Shown: positions 52,483 to 62,576 of the stretch, in pieces
How the letters are laid out: every line of letters starts with the position of its first letter
Position numbering within the stretch: the first letter of the stretch is position 1
DNA from: Clostridia bacterium
Lineage (GTDB): Bacteria; Bacillota; Clostridia; Acetivibrionales; DSM-2933
Length of the DNA: 64,000 bases
Assembly (NCBI GenBank): GCA_026418275.1
Contig: JAOABQ010000013.1
Span: 1 to 64,000, forward strand
Direction of reading: 5' to 3'
Translations under genes and position numbers: made by a program
The notes under the pieces: model-generated
Told to the model about the DNA's origin: nothing
Database searches by the model: none
Seen by the model: the letters and a program-made list of their open reading frames with translations, nothing else

Positions 52483-52653
52483 TTATCAACACCTCAAAAA
52501 GTAGTATTGACTTTTAACAATTTATTTATACTTAAATCGGAACCATTCCCAAACTTTATGTTATAGAAGCTGTGATAAAGCTTATCGCCGGTATCATTGA
52601 AACATTGACTGATTACACTATCTACGGTTAATCACGATCGTTTGTGCACTAGG

Positions 52654-52695
52654 AAAAAAGCAGGTTCGCAATTTTCTATCTTGCAAACCTGCTTT
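52654..52695 (-). terminator. terminator after the larE-ytqA operon
   Basis: On the minus strand AAAAGCAGGTTTGCAA pairs with TTGCGAACCTGCTTTT and is followed by TTCC. It lies 18 bp after the YtqA-like stop. Confidence 0.85.
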
Positions 52696-52712
52696 TATAT
52701 TAAACATTATAT

Positions 52713-53663
52713 CTATTCTTCATTTTTCAATCTTTTTAGTGCCTTACCGTTTAAATAATCAAATTTCTTCCCTTGAAAACGTTCTTCTTTTTTCATTTTA
52801 TCTTCAATGAGATCATGGATTTTCCACCAACTCATACCCCAGTTGCAAAACAAAGTCCGCTCCTTTGGTGCTCGGCCCAGGAGCCTCTGAATAACAATAT
52901 CCGGGGACAAATACTCAAGAAAAGCAATGATTCTTTCAATGTATTCCTCTACTGTAATAGGAACGATTTCACCTTTATTATACATCTCTCCAAGCACCGT
53001 ATCTCTCAGTATATACAGGGAATGGCATTTCACCTGGTGGATACCTAAAGCGGAAATGATTTTCGCTCCCTCAACAGCATCGTCTGCGGATTCCATTGGA
53101 AAATCCACAATATAATGGGCACAGCTTTCCAATCCGAACTTTTGAATCCTTCCGGCGGCATCTATAAATTCAGCCAATGTATGCCCCCGGTTTATAAGCC
53201 TTAACGTATGGTAATTGACAGTTTGCAGACCTAATTCGATGATAATATCAATGTTTTTCTCTTCTTTTACGGTCTTAAGAAAACCTAAATACCGGTCGTT
53301 TATACAATCCGGCCTGGTTGAAATATAAATTGCAACAACGTTGGGAACACAAGCTTCCTCAATAGAATGCTTAAAACGGTCAAAAGGCAAATAGGTATTG
53401 GAGTAGTTTTGAAAATAGGCAATATATTTCTCCGGTTTGTACTCTTCCCCAATGTACTTTGCATTGATTTTCAATTGGTCCTTTACAGTGAATGAGGAAG
53501 AGAGGTTTTCAAAACCTGCTCCTTCTTCACCGCAAAATATACATCCTTTATGGCTTAAACTCCCATCACGGTTTGGACAAGTAACAGGTATGTTGATGGG
53601 AAGCTTGTAGACCTTTACACCATATCTTCTTTTTAGATAGTCGGAAAACTTATTGTAAAGCAC
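52713..53663 (-). CDS. TIGR01212-family radical SAM protein (YtqA-like)
   Basis: This 316-residue radical SAM protein has its cluster cysteines in CPNRDGSLSHKGCIFCG, with the longer first spacing of the TIGR01212/YhcC group. It has an unknown substrate. The GTG at 53661-53663 is chosen as start; a longer frame would run back through the larC stop region without a site. It is one base from the larC stop and belongs to the lar operon transcriptionally. Confidence 0.88.
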   Translation of the reverse strand: MLYNKFSDYLKRRYGVKVYKLPINIPVTCPNRDGSLSHKGCIFCGEEGAGFENLSSSFTVKDQLKINAKYIGEEYKPEKYIAYFQNYSNTYLPFDRFKHSIEEACVPNVVAIYISTRPDCINDRYLGFLKTVKEEKNIDIIIELGLQTVNYHTLRLINRGHTLAEFIDAAGRIQKFGLESCAHYIVDFPMESADDAVEGAKIISALGIHQVKCHSLYILRDTVLGEMYNKGEIVPITVEEYIERIIAFLEYLSPDIVIQRLLGRAPKERTLFCNWGMSWWKIHDLIEDKMKKEERFQGKKFDYLNGKALKRLKNEE

Positions 53664-53664
53664 C

Positions 53665-54927
53665 TTACAAACACATCCCCTTTGCCTTTTCCAAAACAAG
53701 TTCGTATATGTCTTTCAAAGGAATTCCCGTTTCCTTTGAAATTTTTCTACAATCTTCATACTCCGGAGAAATCTTTTTAAAATCGTTTTTTGAAGCAATT
53801 TTTACCCGCACTTGCCCATAAGAAGTTTCTACATTAACAATCTCCCGATTCATTATGACTCTCTTCGCAACATACTTTCTTATACCCAGAGTGGACGTTT
53901 CCCTGAGCAAAATGTCCACCAGGCTTTCTTCCTTCTCTTGGTTGCATAAAATTGTAAGTAAGATTCCAGGCCGGTTTTTTTTCATATAAACAGGAGTATA
54001 GAAGACATCCAAAGCTCCTTTTTCAAGAAGTTTCTCCATGGTATATCCGATGATTTCCCCGCTCAGGTCATCGATATTCGTTTCCAAAACAACAACATCA
54101 CCATTTTGAGTAGACTCATCCGCCCGTTCGCCCAAGACTACCCTTAAAGCATTAAATCTCCCTGTTTCCCTTTTGCCGAATCCATAACCTGTCTTTTCCA
54201 CCCTGAGCGGAGGCATCTTTCCATATTCCAATGCCAAAGATTTGATAATTCCCATTCCGGTCGGGGTCACAAGCTCGGTATTGATCTCCTCTGTAACAAG
54301 GGGTATGCTGCTTCCTGAAAGCATTTCCATCACAGCCGGAACCGGCACAGGTATGATACCGTGCTGACACTTTATGGTACCCTTTCCGTCATGAAGCGCT
54401 GATGAAAAGACTGCTTCCACTCCCAGCATATCGATACAGATTGAGGCACCGACAATGTCTACAATGGAATCTACAGCACCTACTTCATGAAAATGAACCT
54501 CATTGATTTCTTTTCCATGTACTTTCGCTTCCGCCCGGGCAATTTCGCCAAAAACTTTTTTACTAAAATTCTTCACAGATTTTTTTAGATCGCTTGTGTT
54601 GATAATATGCTCAATATCTTTAAGATTCCTTGCATTTTCATGGTGATGATGGTTTTCATGATGGTGGTTTCCATGGTCATGGTTAAGGGCATGAGAGTGA
54701 CCATGGTGAACCTCCTTTACCGGATGTTCTTTCAGTAGAAGCACATCCACATCGGTCCCCATAATTCCATTCTTGGATTTCTTCTCTATTTTAATTTCAT
54801 AACCTTCGAGTTTGAGTTTGCCCAATTCTTCTCTAAACTTTTCGATGTCAATTCCTAAATCCAACAAAGCACCCAGGGTCATGTCCCCACTAATACCCGA
54901 AAAACAGTCAAAATAAAGAACTTTCAT
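53665..54927 (-). CDS. larC: nickel-pincer cofactor nickel-insertion enzyme LarC
   Basis: This 420-residue CTP-dependent nickel insertase (cyclometallase) completes the pincer cofactor. It starts MKVLYFDCFSGISGDM, with HFHEVGAVDSIVDIVG and a His-rich stretch (about 73-98) that probably stores or loads nickel. In Lactobacillus plantarum LarC is made by ribosomal frameshifting; here it is one continuous frame. GAAGGAG precedes the start. It follows larB by 13 bp. Confidence 0.95.
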   Translation of the reverse strand: MKVLYFDCFSGISGDMTLGALLDLGIDIEKFREELGKLKLEGYEIKIEKKSKNGIMGTDVDVLLLKEHPVKEVHHGHSHALNHDHGNHHHENHHHHENARNLKDIEHIINTSDLKKSVKNFSKKVFGEIARAEAKVHGKEINEVHFHEVGAVDSIVDIVGASICIDMLGVEAVFSSALHDGKGTIKCQHGIIPVPVPAVMEMLSGSSIPLVTEEINTELVTPTGMGIIKSLALEYGKMPPLRVEKTGYGFGKRETGRFNALRVVLGERADESTQNGDVVVLETNIDDLSGEIIGYTMEKLLEKGALDVFYTPVYMKKNRPGILLTILCNQEKEESLVDILLRETSTLGIRKYVAKRVIMNREIVNVETSYGQVRVKIASKNDFKKISPEYEDCRKISKETGIPLKDIYELVLEKAKGMCL

Positions 54928-54940
54928 AACTAACTCCTTC

Positions 54941-55687
54941 TCATAGTTTATTGATCATACTGGCAAGATAGCCTGCTCCAAAACCATTGTCAATATTGAC
55001 CACCCCCACTCCGCTTGCACAGCTGTTGAGCATGGTCAAAAGTGCGGCAAGCCCGCCAAAATTCGCACCATAGCCAATACTTGTCGGCACCGCGATCACA
55101 GGTTTGTCCACCAAGCCGCCTACAATACTTGCAAGGGCACCTTCCATTCCAGCAGCTACAATGAGCACATTTGCTTTCATCAAAACTTCTGTATTCGCAA
55201 ACAGCCTATGTATTCCTGCAACTCCCACATCATAAATCCGTTCAACCTTGTTCCCCAAGGTTTCCGCAGTAACGGCTGCTTCTTCAGCCACAGGAATATC
55301 TGAAGTACCGGCAGTCACAACCGCAATGTATTGATCGGATTTTTGAACTTCCTTCCGGTTCACAACAACGATTCTGGCACTTTCATGATACACTGCATCA
55401 TTGGCTACTTGCTTGATTCCTTCATAAACTTCCTTTGAAGCTCTGGTTGCCATAATGTTGTTGTCTTTTTCCATAAGCTTTTTTGTGATCGCCATGATTT
55501 GTTCCACTGTTTTGCCCTGGCAGTAGATTACTTCAGGATACCCATTTCTTAGGTTCCGGTGGAAATCCGGCTTGGCAAACCCCAAGTCCTCAAAGGGCAG
55601 TTTTTTAAGCTCAAAAAGAGCTTCCTCAGTACTCACAGTACCGTTTTTTACATTTTCCAACAATACTTTTATCGACTCGGTATTCAT
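54941..55687 (-). CDS. larB: pincer cofactor biosynthesis carboxylase LarB
   Basis: This 248-residue AIR-carboxylase-like protein carboxylates and hydrolyses nicotinic acid adenine dinucleotide, the first step of the pincer cofactor. PurE-like motifs AVVTAGTSDIPVAEEAA, GMEGALASIVGG and PTSIGYGANFGG are visible. It overlaps no gene and lies between the DUF2520 gene and larC. Confidence 0.95.
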   Translation of the reverse strand: MNTESIKVLLENVKNGTVSTEEALFELKKLPFEDLGFAKPDFHRNLRNGYPEVIYCQGKTVEQIMAITKKLMEKDNNIMATRASKEVYEGIKQVANDAVYHESARIVVVNRKEVQKSDQYIAVVTAGTSDIPVAEEAAVTAETLGNKVERIYDVGVAGIHRLFANTEVLMKANVLIVAAGMEGALASIVGGLVDKPVIAVPTSIGYGANFGGLAALLTMLNSCASGVGVVNIDNGFGAGYLASMINKL

Positions 55688-55700
55688 TTAAACCCACACC

Positions 55701-56573
55701 CTATTCTTTCGATAATTTACCCAGAAGCGTATCCGCATCACTCTCTTTAATCGTTCCCTTTTTGAATGCAATATCTACCGCAACTTTGCCTAACGTTTTA
55801 TAGACTTCCAAAACCTCAGGGTTCCTTTCCTTTAAAGTCCACAAATGTGTCTCTACCGTGCCTATATCTCCTCTTGAGATGGGACCGGTAAGCGCACTCA
55901 GACTTCCTAAAGTCTCAATATTGGATACCGTCCTTTTTATAATGGGCATAAAAGCCTCCATGCATATTTTCCTATCTACCCCGATGCTTTCGAATAAATT
56001 TTCTGCCGCATAGGATAAAGCCACCATGTAATTGGATAGAATGCATAGGGCCGCATGATAGATTTTTTTTTCATCTTTTTTTATCTTTATTATCTTCCCA
56101 CCAAATGAATCTGTAATTCTTTCACAAACCTTTAATGCCTTTTCATTTCCCTCAAAACCGTAATAGATTCCATAAAGTCCTCTCCATCCTTCCAAGCTGT
56201 CTGCAAAAGTTTGGATTGGATGAAGGGATGCAGTATATCCTCCATGCTGCGCTAAAACTTCTAGTTCCTCCGAAGATAAAGCACCGCTTACATGTATAAA
56301 GGTTTTATCTTTTATATTCAGCATCTTTAGCGGATCGGATATTTCTAAAGCGATATGCGAGATGTTGCTGTCTGAGACGGCAATGAGCAAAATATCTGCA
56401 TCTTGGACTGTTTTTACAAGATTATTTTCATAAGGGATGCCTAAATAGTCACTAAGCATTTTCACAGGCTCATCCCTTCTACTGTAAAGGCCGGAAACTG
56501 TAAAACCGTTTTTTTTAAGACCCGTTGCAAGGGAGCTTCCTACTTTTCCTGCACCAATAATTCCTATTTTCAT
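55701..56573 (-). CDS. Rossmann-fold DUF2520 dehydrogenase-like protein
   Basis: This 290-residue protein has an N-terminal nucleotide motif IGIIGAGKVGSSLATGL and a DUF2520 C-terminal helical domain (about 140-285). It resembles ProC/6PGDH-type oxidoreductases. It lies 13 bp before larB in the same direction, so it is probably expressed with the lar genes; a role in pantothenate or F420-type chemistry has been suggested for relatives but nothing here proves it. Confidence 0.87.
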   Translation of the reverse strand: MKIGIIGAGKVGSSLATGLKKNGFTVSGLYSRRDEPVKMLSDYLGIPYENNLVKTVQDADILLIAVSDSNISHIALEISDPLKMLNIKDKTFIHVSGALSSEELEVLAQHGGYTASLHPIQTFADSLEGWRGLYGIYYGFEGNEKALKVCERITDSFGGKIIKIKKDEKKIYHAALCILSNYMVALSYAAENLFESIGVDRKICMEAFMPIIKRTVSNIETLGSLSALTGPISRGDIGTVETHLWTLKERNPEVLEVYKTLGKVAVDIAFKKGTIKESDADTLLGKLSKE

Positions 56574-56601
56574 TCCGGATGATCACCGCCTGACCTCACA
56601 C

Positions 56602-56700
56602 TATAGATACGAACTTAGGAGTAGAATTTCATTTTTATAGACCTGAGTAAACATAGCCTCACTTCCTGAATTCTGCTATGTTTTTACTCCGTTATCCATA
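56602..56700. repeat. imperfect palindromic repeat, family A copy 2
   Basis: The copy begins TATAGATACGAACTTAG and ends CTCCGTTATCCATA. It resembles 62789-62882 along its length (CTGAGTAAACATAG, CTGCTATGTTTTTAC). It lies in the 142-bp gap between larE and the DUF2520 gene. Confidence 0.6.
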
Positions 56701-56715
56701 CATTTACATTAAGTA

Positions 56716-57528
56716 TCATACTTTTTTAATGACTTCATTCATACTTCCGGTACGATACCCCTTTAAATCCAACGAAGTATATTGAAATCCCAGTTTCTTA
56801 AACTGACCGTAAATTTGATCCATTAATTCTTCATTAAACATCTTCCTACGCTCTGAAGGAGATACCTCAATCCTTGCAATATCGCCATGGCACCTCACTC
56901 TTAAGTGCTTAAAACCTAAATCCATCAGATATTGCTCTGCCTTATCGATCATAACAAGCTTTTCCTCAGTAATTTTGTTTCCATAAGGAAACCTAGAAGC
57001 CAGGCAGGCAAATGGCTGCTTATCCCATGTTGGAAGTCCCATTTCTCTGGATAGGACCCGTATATCCTCCTTAGTAAATCCTGCTTCTCTTAGGGGACTA
57101 ATCACGCCCAGCTCCTTTAGAGCCTTCATTCCCGGGCGGTAATCTCCCAAATCATCCACATTGGATCCATCAGCAATATATTTTATATTATTTTGTGCTG
57201 CGATCTCACTAATTTTTGTAAATAGTTGATTCTTACAATAATAGCACCGATCTACAGGGTTATCCGAAAACCCTTCAATATCCAGTTCTTCGGATACAAT
57301 CACAATTTGCTTGATATTTAGCTTTTTTACAAACTCAACCGCCTCCATATACTCTCTTTCAGGATACATGGATGAACGTGCGGTAACGGCAATTGCCCGG
57401 TCTCCTAAAACCTCATGGGCCACTTTTAAAAGAAAAGTACTGTCAACCCCTCCGGAAAAACCGATAACCAGTCCTTCCATTTTTTGGAGCTGTTCTTTTA
57501 ATTGATTTAACTTCTCATATACTCTCAT
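56716..57528 (-). CDS. larE: sacrificial sulfur transferase LarE
   Basis: This 270-residue PP-loop ATPase has SGGVDS at 25-30 and Cys175 in PFACLASRFPYG, the sacrificial sulfur-donor cysteine. CYYCKNQLF at about 95-103 may bind metal. It supplies the two sulfurs of the pincer cofactor. larB and larC follow downstream; larA is not in this window, so the Ni-dependent racemase/epimerase lies elsewhere. Confidence 0.95.
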   Translation of the reverse strand: MRVYEKLNQLKEQLQKMEGLVIGFSGGVDSTFLLKVAHEVLGDRAIAVTARSSMYPEREYMEAVEFVKKLNIKQIVIVSEELDIEGFSDNPVDRCYYCKNQLFTKISEIAAQNNIKYIADGSNVDDLGDYRPGMKALKELGVISPLREAGFTKEDIRVLSREMGLPTWDKQPFACLASRFPYGNKITEEKLVMIDKAEQYLMDLGFKHLRVRCHGDIARIEVSPSERRKMFNEELMDQIYGQFKKLGFQYTSLDLKGYRTGSMNEVIKKV

Positions 57529-57771
57529 TTATTCCACCCCTTATCAATTTCTTTCATTATTCTATAATATTTTTGTACACTTGCTGCTAACTTTAAACGA
57601 ATATTTCACTTACTTTACAAATGACCGACATGCATTGTTTACCACTCTTACTTCTGGTATTATTTTTATAATAGTACATAATTCATTATAAATCTATAGA
57701 TAAAATACTAATAATCTTACATTATTCCAAGCAAAGCGGTATAGATTTATTTTTCTGAGAGGACGTTTACA

Positions 57772-60705
57772 ATGAAGAGGTTAACAGTAATCTTAATATT
57801 ATTAACTAGCTTGATATACACTCTCTATATATGTCATGCTGAAGAAGTTCCAAAATTATATCATAATCAAAAAGTCATCCCATTGACTGAAAAAATAATA
57901 AAGGACGGTCAAGAATACTTTTTTGACGCAAAAGAAATTGCTGATATTTTAAAAATAGAATATGAAGCAGATGAGATAAACGGGGTCATACATATTGAAT
58001 TAGAAGAAGCTTCCGGTACATATCCGCTTATCGTTACAGATTCCCTCTCAAGTACAACAAAGCCCTCTACCCCCGTATTGTTAAACGGCAAACTCCTTTT
58101 CCCGTTTACCTTCCTTGAGTCTATAACAGAACAGAGCATTAAATATGAAAAGGAAAGCTCCTCGGTTTACATATTACCGCAAGGGGTTATGGGCTTATTC
58201 TCACTTTCCTCCTATACCAACCTTTCCTATGGCTATAAGATTTCTGTAACCGATCAGGTATATTTTATATTAGGAAACACAAAGGAGATCGAAGATGGAA
58301 CAATAAACATTATCGATAAAAATAAAAAATTTACCGGCTCTATTATCTGTGAGAAAATGGATGGCCGGAATTTAAGTATCATGAGGGAATATCTAAACGA
58401 TAGTCAATCTACTGACGATGAAGTTTTTAAAAAATTTGTCTCCTATAAGGAAAGCTATTTTGATGCGCTCAAGGATGAGTATAAAAAGGATTATCTTTTT
58501 CCGGTAAAGTCAGATACTTTAAGTGAATCTTATCTTAAAATATTTAAAGATTACTATGAAAATTTATTCGGACAAAAATCCCGTGTTTTGCTTTACAGTA
58601 TAATGCATACCGGTAAACGGTCCACCCAAGAGGAAATCTATTTAAATATTTCCATCCCAGTTGATATGCAAAAAACCGTTTACTCCATCAATTTCAAGCT
58701 GAAAAAGGGGAATTTAAATGCTTCCAGCCTGGAACGGATATCAAGCATACTGAATTCTTTTGAAATCGCAGACATACCGGAAAAGTTGGGAAATTTAAGC
58801 ATCCTGTCCGAAAAGGATATTATCTCCTCAGCCAACCAGGGAATCTATCCCGATTTAAACTACACAGAAGTAAAATATACTTCTATCACAGATAAGGAGG
58901 CAGGCTACACTTTCACGTACCCCTCTATATTCATACCCTACAGGCAAAATAATATAATGGAATCACTCAATTACAGAAGTTTTAAAATTAATTTATATCA
59001 TTCCGTCGGCATATCTACAGAACCGGCAAACTCAGCAGCGGAAATTCCAAATAAGATTCAGGCATTAAAGCTTTTCAATAAAGACACAATAAGAATCTTA
59101 GAGGAAGGAACCGATAAGTTGGAAGGAAAAAACTATGCGTATATACACTATGAAAACAAAGGAGAGAATGAAATCCGGTACGTCCGCAGCTACTTCATCT
59201 TCAACGATTCCAGAGTTTATAAAATTGAGCTTGTAAGTACATCGGTCAGACCTTCAAAGAAAGTATTGGATGAATTTACCAAGATTCTTTCATCTTTTAA
59301 AATGATAACAAAAAGGGAAACAACCCCGGAATCCAAACTTCAGTTTACCAAATTTACAAATAAGGAGGCAGGGTACTCCTTTTCTTACCCTGCCAATTTC
59401 ACCTTAGTGCAAAATAGCTCTTCAAACCTTAAATATGATTCCTATACAATAAACAGCAAGGATTTTTCCGATGCGGTTCAAATTTATATCTCAGAAAGCG
59501 CACTGCCGGATGATTTTGCAGCCAGGGATTTACCAAAGTTTATAAAAGGACATCCGAAGTTTGTAGAAGACTACACTTCTCCTTACTCCGGCAAGAATTC
59601 TACTGCACTAACAGGGTATATCCTTCAAAAAAATCAATTCATTTCAATATACCGTTTGACAAACACTCTAGACGAGAACAACCGCAACAATTTTTGTTAC
59701 TCTGTCGATTTCCTTCGTGGAAATAAGATCGTGTCCCTTTTTATTTCGGCAAGGGAATATCTAACAGCTGATGGAAAAATTTTGGATAAACAGCTTCGCG
59801 GAGTATTAAGTGAAATTTCCGCATCTTTTCAAATTGAAAATACTCCCGAATATCAAAAAAGGCTTAAAATAGGGGAAAAAAGAAACAAAAAGATTGTTAC
59901 CATAGAAAATTATTTTAAAGCCTCTGTTGCAAGCAGTTCAAAAATTGCACATGCCTACCTTGATGAAACCGGAAAAAACCTTTATGTCACAGTGGAAGCC
60001 AATGATAAAAGCGGATATTACAGGATAAATCCAGATTTTATGACCAAGGGCGTAAAGGTTTTAGAGAAATATTTAATAAAAGATATGGTAAATAAATCAA
60101 TCTCCCAATTAAGAGAAAGATATGAAGGAAAAGATATCATAGAAATTACACCCTATGAATTGGATGCGTCCCTTGATATTGAGTATTACAATCCTCTTTA
60201 TGCTCACTCTATCCGAAGACACTATAAAATCGTACCCGATTTTACCGGCAGCACCTTGAAGTGGAACTTAGTTGAAAAACATCAGCCAAACTATCTTAAA
60301 GAAGAATGTCAAGGATTTCTTGAAAACATGTTGGAGACAAAAGTTAATTTAACTATTCCCCAAGACTTTTTACTTCCCGAGGCTTATAATCAGGATTCCT
60401 TTTTTATCCCAGCTTTCGGCGAATATAATAAGAGCGCCGAATATTTCGTATTAAGGGTAAACCCATTGAATGACGATATAGAGGTTTCATCCCGTGCTTC
60501 CCTAAAAGATATTGAAGACAAACTTAAACGGCTACTAGCTGCTGAAAATAAAAAGCTGAAATTGGCAAACTACCGAGTTAGCCCGAATAATCCATTCCAG
60601 TTGGAAGCTTTCACTTTCTATGAAGATCATTTCGCCTTTGAAATAAAAAGCTTTAAAGTATATATGGATGAAAATACCCAACAAATGGAACTAAAAAACG
60701 AATAA
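57772..60705 (+). CDS. large secreted protein with copper-amine-oxidase-type N-domain and repeats
   Basis: This 977-residue protein has a signal peptide (to about residue 23) and an N-terminal domain (about 25-140) resembling the copper amine oxidase N-terminal fold used as a wall-associated stalk. Two similar domains follow: TSITDKEAGYTFTYPSIF (about 365) and TKFTNKEAGYSFSYPANF (about 525), each about 160 residues, PsbP-like in character. A DUF3298/RsiV-like C-terminal part (about 730-977) follows. Function is unknown. GAGAGGACG precedes the ATG. Confidence 0.8.
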   Translation: MKRLTVILILLTSLIYTLYICHAEEVPKLYHNQKVIPLTEKIIKDGQEYFFDAKEIADILKIEYEADEINGVIHIELEEASGTYPLIVTDSLSSTTKPSTPVLLNGKLLFPFTFLESITEQSIKYEKESSSVYILPQGVMGLFSLSSYTNLSYGYKISVTDQVYFILGNTKEIEDGTINIIDKNKKFTGSIICEKMDGRNLSIMREYLNDSQSTDDEVFKKFVSYKESYFDALKDEYKKDYLFPVKSDTLSESYLKIFKDYYENLFGQKSRVLLYSIMHTGKRSTQEEIYLNISIPVDMQKTVYSINFKLKKGNLNASSLERISSILNSFEIADIPEKLGNLSILSEKDIISSANQGIYPDLNYTEVKYTSITDKEAGYTFTYPSIFIPYRQNNIMESLNYRSFKINLYHSVGISTEPANSAAEIPNKIQALKLFNKDTIRILEEGTDKLEGKNYAYIHYENKGENEIRYVRSYFIFNDSRVYKIELVSTSVRPSKKVLDEFTKILSSFKMITKRETTPESKLQFTKFTNKEAGYSFSYPANFTLVQNSSSNLKYDSYTINSKDFSDAVQIYISESALPDDFAARDLPKFIKGHPKFVEDYTSPYSGKNSTALTGYILQKNQFISIYRLTNTLDENNRNNFCYSVDFLRGNKIVSLFISAREYLTADGKILDKQLRGVLSEISASFQIENTPEYQKRLKIGEKRNKKIVTIENYFKASVASSSKIAHAYLDETGKNLYVTVEANDKSGYYRINPDFMTKGVKVLEKYLIKDMVNKSISQLRERYEGKDIIEITPYELDASLDIEYYNPLYAHSIRRHYKIVPDFTGSTLKWNLVEKHQPNYLKEECQGFLENMLETKVNLTIPQDFLLPEAYNQDSFFIPAFGEYNKSAEYFVLRVNPLNDDIEVSSRASLKDIEDKLKRLLAAENKKLKLANYRVSPNNPFQLEAFTFYEDHFAFEIKSFKVYMDENTQQMELKNE

Positions 60706-60740
60706 AAAACAGTGCGTATCAGATCATACACACTGTCTTT
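60705..60740 (+). terminator. hairpin after the large secreted protein gene
   Basis: AACAGTGCGTAT pairs with ATACACACTGT imperfectly and is followed by CTTTC. A second hairpin with T-run (60769-60795, AAGAGG/CCTCTT) overlaps the 3' end of prfB and may back it up. Confidence 0.55.
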
Positions 60741-60778
60741 CAGGCTTATTTCACAAGTAACCCATATGAAAAGAGGTA

Positions 60779-61898
60779 TCAAGCCTCTTTTTTATTTGCC
60801 GTAGAATCCGCCAAATACGCATTAATATATCCGTCGATTTCCCCATCCATTACCGCGTTAACATTTCCTTCTTCATAGTTTGTACGGTGGTCCTTAACCA
60901 ATGTGTATGGACAAAAGACATATGACCGGATCTGGCTCCCCCACGCAATTTCCATTTGAATTCCCTTTAAGTCTTCAATCTTTTCCTTTTGCTCCCGTTC
61001 TTTAAGCTCCAGAAGCTTCGCCTTCAGCATCTTCATGGCAGTATCCCTGTTTTGAAACTGGGACCTTTCAGTCTGACAGGCTACTACTACGCCCGTTGGA
61101 ATGTGGGTAATTCTTACAGCGGATTCTGTTTTATTAATATGCTGTCCCCCTGCCCCACTGGCCCTATAGGTATCCACCTTTAAATCTTCTGTCCGGATAT
61201 CTACTTGAACATCATCATCCAACTCCGGCATTACGTCCAAAGACGCAAAAGACGTATGTCTTCTCCCTGATGCATCAAAGGGAGAGATTCTAACCAAACG
61301 GTGTACGCCTTTTTCAGATTTTAAATATCCGTAAGCATTTTCGCCGATTACATGTATGGTAACACTTTTAATTCCTGCTTCATCTCCATCAAGATAGTCC
61401 AGTATTTTAACCGTATATCCTTTTTTCTCTCCCCACCGGGTGTACATTCGAAGAAGCATCTGAACCCAATCCTGGGCTTCAGTTCCACCTGCACCTGCAT
61501 GCATGGTAAGAATCGCATTATTTTTATCATAGGGTCCTGTTAAAAGTGTTTGCAGTCTAAGCTTTTGCAGCTGGTCCTTGAATTTTTTAAGTCCTTCTGC
61601 CACTTCTTCAATAACACTTTCGTCCTGCTCCTCAAGGCCAAGTTCATTTAAGGTCTTTATATCCTCCCATTCAGAGGCCAGGGCTTCATAGCTTTCAACC
61701 TTCGTCTTTAATGATTTTGTTTTTTGAAGTATTTTTTGAGAATTCTCTAAATCATCCCAAAACTTGGGCTCCGATGCTTTTTGTTCCAATTCTGCAATCT
61801 CATCACTTAGTCTAGCGATGTCAAAGAGAAGCCCCCATTTCATCTAAATCTTTCCTCAAACTCTCAATTTCAACTTTAAATTCTTCCAATTGTAACAC
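60779..61898 (-). CDS. prfB: peptide chain release factor 2 with programmed +1 frameshift
   Basis: RF2 recognises UAA/UGA; GAGGQHINKTESAVR carries the GGQ peptidyl-hydrolysis motif. The main frame (up to 61843) lacks the N-terminus, which is supplied by an upstream frame starting GTG at 61896-61898 (MLQLEEFKVEIESLRKDLDE...) and ending CTT-TGA-C at 61820-61826. ATGGGGG before it acts as internal Shine-Dalgarno. Ribosomes slip +1 at CTT so that RF2 level is autoregulated. The full protein is about 372 residues. Confidence 0.95.
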
Positions 61899-61985
61899 GC
61901 TTATCATCCCTTTCAAAATTGATACATTTTAATTATTTCATATAACTTCCACAATGTAAGGAGTACTATTTGCCTCTACACAAGT

Positions 61986-62576
61986 TTACTTTGAATCTTC
62001 GGTAATTTCGTAAGTAAAAATGATCGCCTCTGCAATTGCTTTCATAGACATCCTGCTGTCCATGCTTTTTTTTCTCATTCTTTCATATGCCTCTCTCTCG
62101 CTGATTTGATGCCGCTCCATCAAAATCCACTTGGCTTTATCGATTGCTTTTCTTGACTCTAGTGTTTCGGTTGCTTCTTTAAGTTTTTTACTCAAATCAA
62201 GGACTCTTCTATAGTTTATATTGGATAATTCAACAGTATGAATTAAAATACTCTTGCTTAAGGGTTTAGGAGAAAAGGAAACTGTCTTCGATTTTTCAAC
62301 AAGGCGCAGCATTTCTATTTCCTTGTAGTCTCCAATTACTACACAGGCGCATAACATCTCATCATCAATGGTTTCGATGGTAGTTCGAAGCTCTCTCAAT
62401 TGAAGATTCAGATCAATCACTACGAAATCAGGTTGATAGCTTCTGATTAATCTTAAAAGAGTGATTGGGTCACTGCAATTGCCCAAGAATATATATCCTT
62501 GTGGATTTAAAATATTGCGCACCGCGATCTGCAGCGGATTCTCCGCAGTTGCGACAACATATTTTTCACCAGCCAT
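61986..62576 (-). CDS. ANTAR-domain antiterminator with a receiver-like domain
   Basis: This 196-residue protein has an N-terminal receiver-like fold (1-115) that keeps a DFVVIDLN aspartate but lacks the usual acidic pair near the start, so phosphorylation is doubtful. A short coiled coil precedes a C-terminal ANTAR domain (about 140-190, KAIDKAKWILMERHQISERE...AIAEAII), which binds paired RNA hairpins to prevent termination. No partner kinase is adjacent. Targets are unknown. Confidence 0.9.
   Translation of the reverse strand: MAGEKYVVATAENPLQIAVRNILNPQGYIFLGNCSDPITLLRLIRSYQPDFVVIDLNLQLRELRTTIETIDDEMLCACVVIGDYKEIEMLRLVEKSKTVSFSPKPLSKSILIHTVELSNINYRRVLDLSKKLKEATETLESRKAIDKAKWILMERHQISEREAYERMRKKSMDSRMSMKAIAEAIIFTYEITEDSK

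Noticed and set aside
52555..52640. fourth copy of the family A palindrome
   Set aside because: Ends are only loosely similar (TATAGAAG...ACTATCTACGG) and the middle does not match.
53665..54927. frameshift in larC
   Set aside because: The L. plantarum gene is split by a programmed shift, but here one frame covers the whole protein.
60779..61843. prfB as an N-terminally truncated gene
   Set aside because: The upstream frame plus CTT-TGA-C with an internal Shine-Dalgarno is the standard RF2 programmed frameshift, so the gene is intact.
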